From Aalborgiella sp043769295 (GTDB lineage: Bacteria > Pseudomonadota > Gammaproteobacteria > Burkholderiales > Burkholderiaceae_C), in contig JAYVJL010000129.1 of assembly GCA_043769295.1 (NCBI GenBank), forward strand, positions 1 through 15,422: 15,422 nt of DNA. The letters run 5' to 3'. Position 1 is the first letter of the stretch. Every line of letters starts with the position of its first letter. Positions 6,260 to 12,707 of this stretch are shown in pieces. Both the position numbers and the translations under genes were made by a program. The notes beneath the pieces are model-generated. The model was given only the letters and a program-made list of their open reading frames with translations, did not search any database and was not told the DNA's origin.

Positions 6260-6868
6260 ATGCAGGGCACGGATATGGGCATGTCTGCTGCAGCTGCCCC
6301 GATTTTTGCCGCCCTGCCCCAAACCCAATGCACGCGCTGTGGCTACCCGGACTGCCAAGCCTACGCCGAGGCCATAGCCGCTGGCGACGCCCAGATCAAC
6401 CAGTGCCCACCCGGTGGTGCCGAAGGCATTGAACGGCTGAGCCGCGTCACCGGCCATCCCGTGACACCACTGAATCCGGCGAATGGCGTGGAATCAGCAA
6501 GAACTGTCGCTTTTATCAATGAAAACTGGTGCATCGGCTGCACGCTGTGCATTGAGGTCTGCCCGACCGACGCCATCATTGGCAGCAACAAAATGATGCA
6601 CACCGTGATTGAGCCACATTGCACCGGTTGTGAGCTGTGCATACCAGTTTGCCCGGTGGACTGCATCGAGCTGGAAAATGTGACGGGCGAGCGCACGGGT
6701 TGGGCCGCATGGTCGCAAGTCGAGGCTGATAAAGCTTTAAATCGCTATAAAATTCATAGCTTGTTAGGCAGTAAAAATATCGAATTTATACCAACACAAG
6801 CTGAAATCAAGCCCAAAAATGCCGTGATCGAGGCCGCGCTGGCCAAAGCCCGCCTCCTGCGCGGCTGA
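6260..6868 (+). CDS. rnfB: RnfB-like polyferredoxin (stand-alone)
   Basis: A 202-residue iron-sulfur protein. An N-terminal Fe-S module (LPQTQCTRCGYPDCQAYAEA with C24, C27, C32, then C49 in NQCPPGGAEG) is followed by two 4Fe-4S ferredoxin motifs, C91/C94/C97/C101 and C121/C124/C127/C131. This is the arrangement of RnfB/RsxB, which moves electrons in the Rnf membrane complex, but the N-terminal membrane segment and the other rnf genes are absent here. Stand-alone versions are common in beta-proteobacteria and presumably pass electrons to other enzymes. The start is uncertain: ATG 6260 follows a G-run; ATG 6281 would give the shorter N-terminus more usual in homologues; a TTG at 6215 has no ribosome site. 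Residues about 162-178 are encoded by a 49-bp dispersed element. Confidence 0.85.
   Translation: MQGTDMGMSAAAAPIFAALPQTQCTRCGYPDCQAYAEAIAAGDAQINQCPPGGAEGIERLSRVTGHPVTPLNPANGVESARTVAFINENWCIGCTLCIEVCPTDAIIGSNKMMHTVIEPHCTGCELCIPVCPVDCIELENVTGERTGWAAWSQVEADKALNRYKIHSLLGSKNIEFIPTQAEIKPKNAVIEAALAKARLLRG
6744..6792 (+). repeat. 49-bp dispersed element, copy 4, inside the rnfB-like gene
   Basis: GCTAT, 7 bases, ATAGCTT, AGGCA and TAAA occur at exactly the spacings of copy 3 (14304-14352), and the end TATACC corresponds to GATGCC/AGTGCC. The GCCGGC core has decayed. It lies in frame and codes for residues near RYKIHSLLGSKNIEFI, locally AT-rich against the surrounding gene. Confidence 0.55.
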
Positions 6869-6899
6869 AACGACCCGATAACCGAAAGACAAGCCACCC

Positions 6900-7163
6900 A
6901 TGAACCTCAGCACTTGGTGGATATTTGTCACCGCCACCTTCCTCATCAGCGCCGCGCCTGGGCCAAACATGTTACTCATCATGAACCAAAGTGTCCGCTT
7001 CGGACTACGCGCCAGCATTTACAGCATGGCGGGTTGTATGACGGCATTGATGATCATGTTTACGCTGTCTGCGCTTGGCTTAGGCGTGGTGCTACAAAAC
7101 GCCCCTGCGATGTTTGATGCGCTGCGCTGGCTAGGCGCTTTGTATTTGGCTTTGCTGGCTTAA
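6900..7163 (+). pseudogene. LysE/RhtB-family amino-acid exporter, 3'-truncated
   Basis: An 87-residue N-terminal fragment of a LysE/RhtB-type exporter. MNLSTWWIFVTATFLISAAP followed by GPNMLLIMNQSVRFGLRAS is the conserved first membrane helix and loop; a second helix (ALMIMFTLSALGLGVVL) and LRWLGALYLALLA follow, where homologues continue as YLxYLGW. Full-length members are about 200-210 residues with five or six helices, so more than half is missing. The next gene ends only 36 bases away, leaving no room for the rest in any frame. It is probably non-functional as an exporter. It starts 31 bases after the RnfB-like stop. Confidence 0.75.
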
Positions 7164-7199
7164 TGACCGTGATGAAGCGCTAAATATAGCAACAGTAAA

Positions 7200-7706
7200 T
7201 CAACTATTGGCCAGTCTCTCGAAAGCGCTAACCACTTCAGGCGGCGCTTGCACCAACTCAATCAACACGCCCTCACCCGAGATCGGAAACTCGTCATTCC
7301 CCTTGGGGTGCAAAAACGTGATGTCAAACCCCGCCGCACCTTTACGGATGCCGCCCGGGGCAAAGCGCACACCTTGCGCTGTCAACCATGCCACCGCTTG
7401 CGGCAAATCGTCAATCCACAAGCCCACGTGGTTCAGCGGCGTGGTGTGAACCGCTGGTTTTTTATCGGGGTCAATCGGCTGCATCAAATCAACCTCAACT
7501 TTGAACGGTCCGCTGCCGATGGCGCAAATGTCCTCATCCACGTTTTCGCGTTCAGATTTGAAGTTGCCAGTCACCTCCAAACCCAGCATATCCACCCACA
7601 ATGTGCGTAGCTTGTCTTTGCTAGGTGCGCCAATGGCGATTTGCTGGACGCCCAAGACTTTGAAAGGGCGTGTTTGTGTGTTTGTCACGTGGGTCATGTT
7701 GGTCAT
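7200..7706 (-). CDS. VOC-fold protein, probable methylmalonyl-CoA epimerase
   Basis: A 168-residue VOC protein ending the propionate operon. The C-terminal half follows the methylmalonyl-CoA epimerase pattern (LNHVGLWIDDL, DITFLHPKGND, GEGVLIELVQAP), and the genomic context (pccA, pccB, meaB, mutase) lacks only this enzyme: epimerisation of (S)- to (R)-methylmalonyl-CoA between carboxylase and mutase. Predicted metal ligands are Q22 (in GVQQIAIG), E71 (KVEVDLM), H93 and E150. Characterised epimerases use His, Gln, His, Glu; Q/E/H/E is instead the human glyoxalase I set. Lactoylglutathione lyase activity is therefore a live alternative. Its ATG overlaps the cupin stop as ATGA, and a 9-bp tandem repeat covers the start. 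Confidence 0.72.
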   Translation of the reverse strand: MTNMTHVTNTQTRPFKVLGVQQIAIGAPSKDKLRTLWVDMLGLEVTGNFKSERENVDEDICAIGSGPFKVEVDLMQPIDPDKKPAVHTTPLNHVGLWIDDLPQAVAWLTAQGVRFAPGGIRKGAAGFDITFLHPKGNDEFPISGEGVLIELVQAPPEVVSAFERLANS

Positions 7707-7718
7707 GTTGGTAATGTT
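7692..7718. repeat. three tandem 9-bp units over the VOC start codon
   Basis: Units GGTCATGTT, GGTCATGTT and GGTAATGTT are head to tail. On the minus strand they read N-I/M-T triplets, so the two perfect units each supply an in-frame ATG (7706 and 7697). Gain or loss of a unit would stay in frame but would move the ATGA overlap with the cupin gene. Confidence 0.7.
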
Positions 7719-7996
7719 GATTCTCTGCGGCGGCCAACCAAATAATTCACACCGTGTGGAATAGCACTTTCTTCGTGCGGCGTGTACGCAGCTAGTCGGA
7801 ATGTTTCGCCAGCTTTGTAGGTGGTTGCGACGCCATCAACAGTAAGCGTGATATCACCCTGCAAAATAAAGGCATAAGCATCAAATGCATGGGAATGCTC
7901 ATGCATTTGATAACCTATATCTTTGCTGATATTGACAGTTTCTGGGTAGTTTTCAGCTTTTAACGCAACTTCAAATTCATTTTGATTCATAGTCAT
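7703..7996 (-). CDS. small cupin-domain protein
   Basis: A 97-residue single cupin domain. Residues 32-47 (HEHSHAFDAYAFILQG) form cupin motif 1 with an HxH pair and Asp in the usual Glu position. The second motif is reduced to GETFRLAAYTPHEES, with H74 kept. A metal-binding beta barrel is likely; enzyme or sensor cannot be decided. It lies 26 bases after pccA and overlaps the VOC gene by four bases (ATGA), so it is probably co-translated with the propionate enzymes. The start is either ATG 7996 or ATG 7990; ribosome sites are weak for both. Confidence 0.8.
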   Translation of the reverse strand: MTMNQNEFEVALKAENYPETVNISKDIGYQMHEHSHAFDAYAFILQGDITLTVDGVATTYKAGETFRLAAYTPHEESAIPHGVNYLVGRRRESTLPT

Positions 7997-8022
7997 ACCA
8001 CTTTCATGTAATGAATTGCATT

Positions 8023-10083
8023 TTATGCAAACTCAACAATCACCTGATCCACCACCAAAGATTCACCTTTAGCTGCCGTGATCTTGCTCACCACGCCATC
8101 CGCCGCCGCAAACAGCACGTTTTCCATCTTCATGGCTTCGATCACCGCGACACGCTCGCCAGCCTGCACTTTTTGGCCGACCTGCACCGCCACGTCCACC
8201 AGCAAACCGGGCATGGGCGACAGCACGAAGCGACTCATGTCGGGCGCGGCTTTGTGCGGCATCAGCTTGTGCAACTCAGCCATCCGCGGTGACACCACCA
8301 TCGCGTCGATTTTGGTGCCGTTATGCTGTACGCGTAGCGCCAGCGGGTTTTTCATAGACGCGTTGTTGGCACCACGTTCGACTTGCGCCGTGAAGGGCTG
8401 GCCATTCACCGTGCCAGTGATGCAAATGTCGTTCAAGCGTGAGGTGCTGCAGATTTTGTAGCTGTTCTGGTTGACTTTAACCTGCGCCGTACCCGTTTCA
8501 CCCACAAATTCGTCCACATGCACGGCAGTGTAGACGTGTTCTCCGGTCGCCCCTAAGGCGATAACCGTGTAGTCGCTGCCCGCTTGTACGCTGTAACCCG
8601 GCAGTTGACCAGAAATACTGGCTGCGCGCTCGCGTGATTTGCGACGCACGAAGGCGGCGAGTGCGACCAAAAAGTCCGCGTCATCATGCGGTACGTCTTC
8701 GGCTTTAAAACCTTGACCATAGTTTTCAGCGATGAAACCTGTGTTGAAGTCGCCCGCCACGAACTTGGGGTGCGCCAGCAAGGCCGCCTGGAACGGAATA
8801 TTGCTGCTGACCCCGCGAATCACAAAGCCATTCAGCGCTTCCCGCATCTTGGCTATCGCATCGAGCCGGTCGCTGCCATGGACGATGAGCTTGGCGATCA
8901 TCGAGTCGTAATACATCGGGATCTCGCCGCCGTCCTGCACGCCCGTATCCACGCGCACACCGTACCAATCGTTGACGTTGGCCTGGAACATGGTCTGCGC
9001 GGGTGGCGCAAAACGCACCAGGCGGCCGGTGGATGGCAAAAAATTGCGGAACGGGTCTTCAGCGTTGATGCGGCACTCAATCGCCCAGCCGTTGCGTTTG
9101 ACCTCAGCTTGCGTCAAAGGCAGCTTTTCACCCGCGGCGACGCGAATCATCAGCTCCACCAGGTCCAACCCGGTGATGCACTCGGTCACCGGATGCTCCA
9201 CCTGCAGGCGGGTGTTCATCTCCAGGAAGTAAAAACTCTGGTCCTTGCCGACCACAAACTCCACCGTGCCGGCGCTTTGGTAATTGACGGCCTTGGCCAG
9301 CAACACGGCTTGCTCGCCCATGGCTTTGCGGGTCGCATCGCTGATAAACGGGCTGGGCGCTTCTTCAATCACTTTTTGGTGCCGGCGCTGAATGGAGCAC
9401 TCGCGTTCGTTCAAATAAATCACGTTGCCAAAACTATCGCCAATGAGCTGAATCTCGATATGACGTGGCTCTTCGACAAACTTCTCGATGAACACGCGGT
9501 CGTCGCCAAAGCTGTTGCGTGCTTCGTTGCGGCAGCTGGTGAAGCCTTCAAACGCCTCTTTGTCGTTGAACGCGACGCGCAAACCCTTGCCACCGCCACC
9601 CGCTGAGGCCTTGATCATGACCGGGTAGCCAATGCCCTGGGCAATCTCGACCGCCCGTTCTGCCGTTTCAATCGCGTCATTCACGCCCGGAATGCAGTTG
9701 ACCCCTGCCGCACCGGCCAGCTTTTTCGACTCGATTTTGTCGCCCATCGCAGCGATGGAGTGGTGTTTCGGGCCGATGAAGATGATGCCCTCTTCCTCCA
9801 CGCGCTTGGCAAAGCCCGAGTTTTCCGACAAAAAGCCATAGCCCGGATGGACGGCTTGTGCGCCCGTCGCTTTGCAGGCGGCGATGATTTTGTCGGCGAC
9901 GAGGTAACTTTCGCGACTTGGTGCGGGGCCGATGTTGACCGCTTCGTCGGCCAGCGCCACATGGCGCGCCTCCTTGTCGGCGTCCGAGTAAACGGCCACA
10001 GTTTTGATGCCCATTTTGCGCGCGGTCTGGATCACGCGGCAGGCGATTTCGCCACGGTTGGCGATGAGGATTTTTGTGAACAT
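8023..10083 (-). CDS. pccA: propionyl-CoA carboxylase alpha subunit (biotin carboxylase + biotin carrier)
   Basis: A 686-residue subunit that carboxylates its own biotin with ATP and bicarbonate and passes CO2 to PccB to make methylmalonyl-CoA. MFTKILIANRGEIACRVI opens the biotin carboxylase domain; the ATP-grasp glycine loop KASAGGGGKGLR is near residue 165, and YFLEMNTRLQVEHPVTE carries catalytic residues near 300. A linker domain follows, then the biotinyl domain with EAMKMEN, biotinylated lysine K652. The length is normal. The start is firm by homology, yet no Shine-Dalgarno sequence precedes it: the upstream 23 bases are AT-rich and belong to the inserted island. It is followed by cupin and VOC genes. 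An acetyl-CoA carboxylase-like role is less likely given meaB and the mutase. Confidence 0.95.
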   Translation of the reverse strand: MFTKILIANRGEIACRVIQTARKMGIKTVAVYSDADKEARHVALADEAVNIGPAPSRESYLVADKIIAACKATGAQAVHPGYGFLSENSGFAKRVEEEGIIFIGPKHHSIAAMGDKIESKKLAGAAGVNCIPGVNDAIETAERAVEIAQGIGYPVMIKASAGGGGKGLRVAFNDKEAFEGFTSCRNEARNSFGDDRVFIEKFVEEPRHIEIQLIGDSFGNVIYLNERECSIQRRHQKVIEEAPSPFISDATRKAMGEQAVLLAKAVNYQSAGTVEFVVGKDQSFYFLEMNTRLQVEHPVTECITGLDLVELMIRVAAGEKLPLTQAEVKRNGWAIECRINAEDPFRNFLPSTGRLVRFAPPAQTMFQANVNDWYGVRVDTGVQDGGEIPMYYDSMIAKLIVHGSDRLDAIAKMREALNGFVIRGVSSNIPFQAALLAHPKFVAGDFNTGFIAENYGQGFKAEDVPHDDADFLVALAAFVRRKSRERAASISGQLPGYSVQAGSDYTVIALGATGEHVYTAVHVDEFVGETGTAQVKVNQNSYKICSTSRLNDICITGTVNGQPFTAQVERGANNASMKNPLALRVQHNGTKIDAMVVSPRMAELHKLMPHKAAPDMSRFVLSPMPGLLVDVAVQVGQKVQAGERVAVIEAMKMENVLFAAADGVVSKITAAKGESLVVDQVIVEFA

Positions 10084-10106
10084 ATTTGTACGATTTATAT
10101 ATTAAA

Positions 10107-10514
10107 TTATGAATTATTAATTTCCAAGGAAACACCAATTTCTGCTTGTTTTAAGGAATTTAAAATTATCTTTGTAGATGCTCGAATTTCAGTTATTACT
10201 TGGTTTATTTCGGAATGATTGGTAATTAAACCACTTTGCCATTGCAAGTATGATTGTTGCAGCTTTATTAATGCACGCCAAGCTTCTTTATCATTACAGC
10301 GAGTTGCAATAATTTTTTTAGTTATTTCATCAAAACTCAGTACTGAATTTTTTTGCCCATTTCTTTTCTTCAAAGCAGAAATTAAAGTTGCTGAAAAAAA
10401 TGCTACCGTATATGCGCTATCAATTTTTTTTGAACGTAGATCAAAATAATCACGAAGTAGCATTAAAACCACTCCAGATATGAACCCTAAAGTAACCGGT
10501 GGTATTGAAAACAT
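10107..10514 (-). CDS. membrane-anchored hypothetical protein, island partner
   Basis: A 135-residue protein of unknown family. Residues 3-20 (IPPVTLGFISGVVLMLLR) form one hydrophobic segment followed by DYFDLRSKK, so an N-terminal anchor with the rest in the cytoplasm is likely. The remainder looks mostly helical (YTVAFFSATLISALKKR, EAWRALIKLQQSYLQW, INQVITEIRASTKIILNSLK). No catalytic motif is seen. The start at 10514 has AAGGA (10521-10525) six bases upstream. It begins 19 bases after the NTPase stop and shares its low G+C, so the two genes were probably acquired together and act together. It could be a membrane effector or a tether for the NTPase; neither is shown. Confidence 0.75.
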   Translation of the reverse strand: MFSIPPVTLGFISGVVLMLLRDYFDLRSKKIDSAYTVAFFSATLISALKKRNGQKNSVLSFDEITKKIIATRCNDKEAWRALIKLQQSYLQWQSGLITNHSEINQVITEIRASTKIILNSLKQAEIGVSLEINNS

Positions 10515-10520
10515 TTAAAA

Positions 10521-10525
10521 TCCTT
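10521..10525 (-). promoter_or_regulatory. ribosome binding site of the membrane-anchored island gene
   Basis: The minus strand reads AAGGA six bases before the ATG at 10514. It supports that start and independent translation of the second island gene. Confidence 0.6.
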
Positions 10526-10533
10526 AGTGAAAT

Positions 10534-12681
10534 TTATTGTGTAACAAGTATTGAATTTTTATATACTTTTTGGAAAAATACTTCTAATGCTATTCTATTT
10601 AAATCTTCCATAGGTAAATCCAATTTGGCTTTATGACTTTCTAGTTTAGACAAGACAGTTGTGACGGCCACAAGTAGATTATCACGAACATGCTTCATAT
10701 TTGGTATGATGCCAGATGAATCCAATAATGTATTTAATTCAGGTTTATTTTTCATTTCCACTGTTAGTGATGCAGAAAGAATATCTAAAAATATTATTAC
10801 CGATTTAGCTTTTGATTTGACAATTTCTAAAGTTTTTCGCCCATATTCATTATCAGGTGCAAAAAGATAAAAGTAGTCAAACTGAGTAGCAATTTGGCTA
10901 ATCCAATCCTTAGGAAGTGACAAGAGTACGTCATCAATGACTAATTGCAGATAACTAAATTCAAAACAAAAATCCACATCATCTGATCCAAATGTTTGAG
11001 ATGGAGTGACGATTTGTCTGCCCCTATTAGTTATTGTTAGCTCAGGATCACTATGACCGCTAACTTCAGTAGTTGGATTGACATCAATACATCTACTTTC
11101 ATTAGTAGAGACTAAGCTGCCTATTACCAATCTAACCAATGAGTCTTCATAGCCGCCTATTTGCGAAAAAACCCGAAGTAAATGTGAAAATCTTTTAGGT
11201 CCTTTATTAGCCAAATATTTAAGAATAAAATATTTAAGCCAATAAGTCATTTTATGCGGTTGAAATGCTTTTGGATAATCGTTGGTTTTCAGTACTTGTG
11301 CATCAACCAAAAATAAATTAGGAAAATGTCCTACATCTTGTGAATATCTAGCACGTAAGTTTAATAAATATAAAGTTGGCAAATTTTTTGTTTGTTCCGA
11401 TAATAATCGTTTCAAGACATCGCTCTGAGACATATCAATTTTTAATGAATCCAAAAATCCAATTAAAGATCGAAAGCCATGATGACCTAATCGGTGTATC
11501 AATTCAATTTCAGGTCTCAAGATGCCCTCAGAATTACGTAAACTTAGCAAACTTTTTACAGAACTTAGAAAATCATTTGCACGCTCAGAACTTTTTTCTT
11601 TTAAAACTATTTCTACTACTTCTTCAAATAAATGAATGCGAGATCTAAAAACTTGATACGGATCTTCTATTTTAATAGTGAAAACACTACCAAATTCCCG
11701 GTCTTTTCTACTTTGATCATCACAAGAAGATCTTAAATATTGATAAACATAATCTCTACAAACAAATGCCACGCAAAGACCACACCAACCTAAAGCTTTT
11801 TTTGATGTAAATTTATCAATTAAACTTTGCAAATTTCCCACTACACTTGTTCTTTGGTCATCAGCGTAATCTTGTGTAAATCTCCATTTGGAGTAATGAA
11901 AGTGATACCTATCAACATTATCAATTAATATTAATAATCGTATTTTTCTTTCGGCCAAATATCTAGCAGTTTCTCTAAATCTTGTTATAAATGAATCATT
12001 TTCATTATATTTAATATTATGTATTTCGGCTTGTGATCGGAATCTCTCTGGTGCAGCTTTTATTTGCTCATGAATCTCTTGTAATTTTTCTAAAAACCAG
12101 TTTTCATCAATTTTTCTTAATTCACCTTTTCCATTCGGTTTTTCATCGACATCAATGTATACAGGAAATACTAAATATCCTTTTTCATCTTGATTTTCAA
12201 AAAGAATAGTTCGATATACAGCACTTAACAAAGCGCTTTTACCCTCTCCAACATCACCAATTAAATAAGTATAAGTATTACTTCCCAGTTCAACAGTTAT
12301 TTTGGGATCATTAGTTATTGGAAAGCTAATTAGCTCTCTGCATAAAGTATTAAAATCTATAGTACTGATTGGGTTAATTTCAGCTACGTTTTTTTCAAAT
12401 CCCTTTATAATTGTTGGGGCAACATAGTATCTATCTATATATCTAGTTACTATTGCATCGCGAGAAATAAAACGACGCTTTACTGGCTCGTATTTTAAAT
12501 GTTCAATTTTTTCACGACTAATAAATTCGGTGTGATGATCAAAACAATCCACAAATAAATTAACATATCGTGCTTGTTCATCCTCTAGATTACTATTTCG
12601 TAATTCACGAATAGTTAAATCTCTAGTTGATACATCTACGACATCGCGAATTCTAGAAAAATAATCAAAATAATCTTCCAT
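10534..12681 (-). CDS. AAA+/STAND-like P-loop NTPase with probable winged-helix region
   Basis: A 715-residue P-loop NTPase I cannot place in a named family. Order of parts: an N-terminal region of about 130 residues without recognised motifs; Walker A GDVGEGKSA (142-150); Walker B RLLILIDNVDR (248-258, D254 and D257); a strand ending FVCRD (307-310) that could hold sensor 1; GHHGFRSLIGFLDSL (399-413), like the GNxR sensor-2 motif of ORC/STAND ATPases; then MTYWLKYFILKYLANKGPKR to ITNRGRQIV (478-558), which looks like a winged helix; and a C-terminal helical region. ATP-driven switching with nucleic-acid or protein binding is inferred. The start is fixed by GGAG seven bases upstream. Codons are AT-rich, unlike pccA and pccB on either side. 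No nuclease, TIR or protease motif is seen. Confidence 0.82.
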   Translation of the reverse strand: MEDYFDYFSRIRDVVDVSTRDLTIRELRNSNLEDEQARYVNLFVDCFDHHTEFISREKIEHLKYEPVKRRFISRDAIVTRYIDRYYVAPTIIKGFEKNVAEINPISTIDFNTLCRELISFPITNDPKITVELGSNTYTYLIGDVGEGKSALLSAVYRTILFENQDEKGYLVFPVYIDVDEKPNGKGELRKIDENWFLEKLQEIHEQIKAAPERFRSQAEIHNIKYNENDSFITRFRETARYLAERKIRLLILIDNVDRYHFHYSKWRFTQDYADDQRTSVVGNLQSLIDKFTSKKALGWCGLCVAFVCRDYVYQYLRSSCDDQSRKDREFGSVFTIKIEDPYQVFRSRIHLFEEVVEIVLKEKSSERANDFLSSVKSLLSLRNSEGILRPEIELIHRLGHHGFRSLIGFLDSLKIDMSQSDVLKRLLSEQTKNLPTLYLLNLRARYSQDVGHFPNLFLVDAQVLKTNDYPKAFQPHKMTYWLKYFILKYLANKGPKRFSHLLRVFSQIGGYEDSLVRLVIGSLVSTNESRCIDVNPTTEVSGHSDPELTITNRGRQIVTPSQTFGSDDVDFCFEFSYLQLVIDDVLLSLPKDWISQIATQFDYFYLFAPDNEYGRKTLEIVKSKAKSVIIFLDILSASLTVEMKNKPELNTLLDSSGIIPNMKHVRDNLLVAVTTVLSKLESHKAKLDLPMEDLNRIALEVFFQKVYKNSILVTQ

Positions 12682-12688
12682 TTTTTAT

Positions 12689-12692
12689 CTCC
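12689..12692 (-). promoter_or_regulatory. ribosome binding site of the island NTPase
   Basis: GGAG on the minus strand lies seven bases before the ATG at 12681, overlapping a short CCAA/TTGG inverted repeat (12691-12701). It fixes the start and shows the island brought its own translation signal. Confidence 0.65.
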
Positions 12693-12707
12693 AATATTTG
12701 GATTATT

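Larger units (their letters stand above)
10084..12707. other. AT-rich two-gene island inside the propionate operon
   Basis: From the pccA start to the pccB stop the DNA is strikingly AT-rich: hand counts of four 60-base rows gave about 23 to 40 % G+C against 63 % in one pccB row. It holds just two genes, both in the direction of the operon, with gaps of 26, 19 and 23 bases. No transposase, integrase, tRNA or convincing flanking direct repeat is visible. Recent horizontal acquisition is inferred from composition and position. Confidence 0.8.

Noticed and set aside
5723..6457. Long minus-strand ORF of 244 codons across the phaZ tail
   Set aside because: Antisense shadow of the Lys/Pro/Ala repeats; its Gly/His/Phe-rich composition and crossing of two real genes argue against coding.
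8686..9606. 306-codon plus-strand ORF inside pccA
   Set aside because: Antisense shadow of a conserved biotin carboxylase; no ribosome site and no recognisable domain.
10534..12681. Assigning the NTPase to a named defence system (for example AVAST, KAP or BREX-type ATPase)
   Set aside because: Only generic P-loop and winged-helix-like features are visible; no effector domain or partner gene of those systems is present.
12691..12701. CCAA/TTGG inverted repeat as a terminator between pccB and the NTPase
   Set aside because: The stem is only four A/T-flanked pairs without a T-run, and it overlaps the NTPase ribosome site.
10090..12707. Flanking direct repeat of the island (AATAATTCATAAT versus AATAATCCAAATAT)
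   Set aside because: About 11 of 15 bases agree by eye in very AT-rich DNA, which is within chance; not claimed as a target-site duplication.
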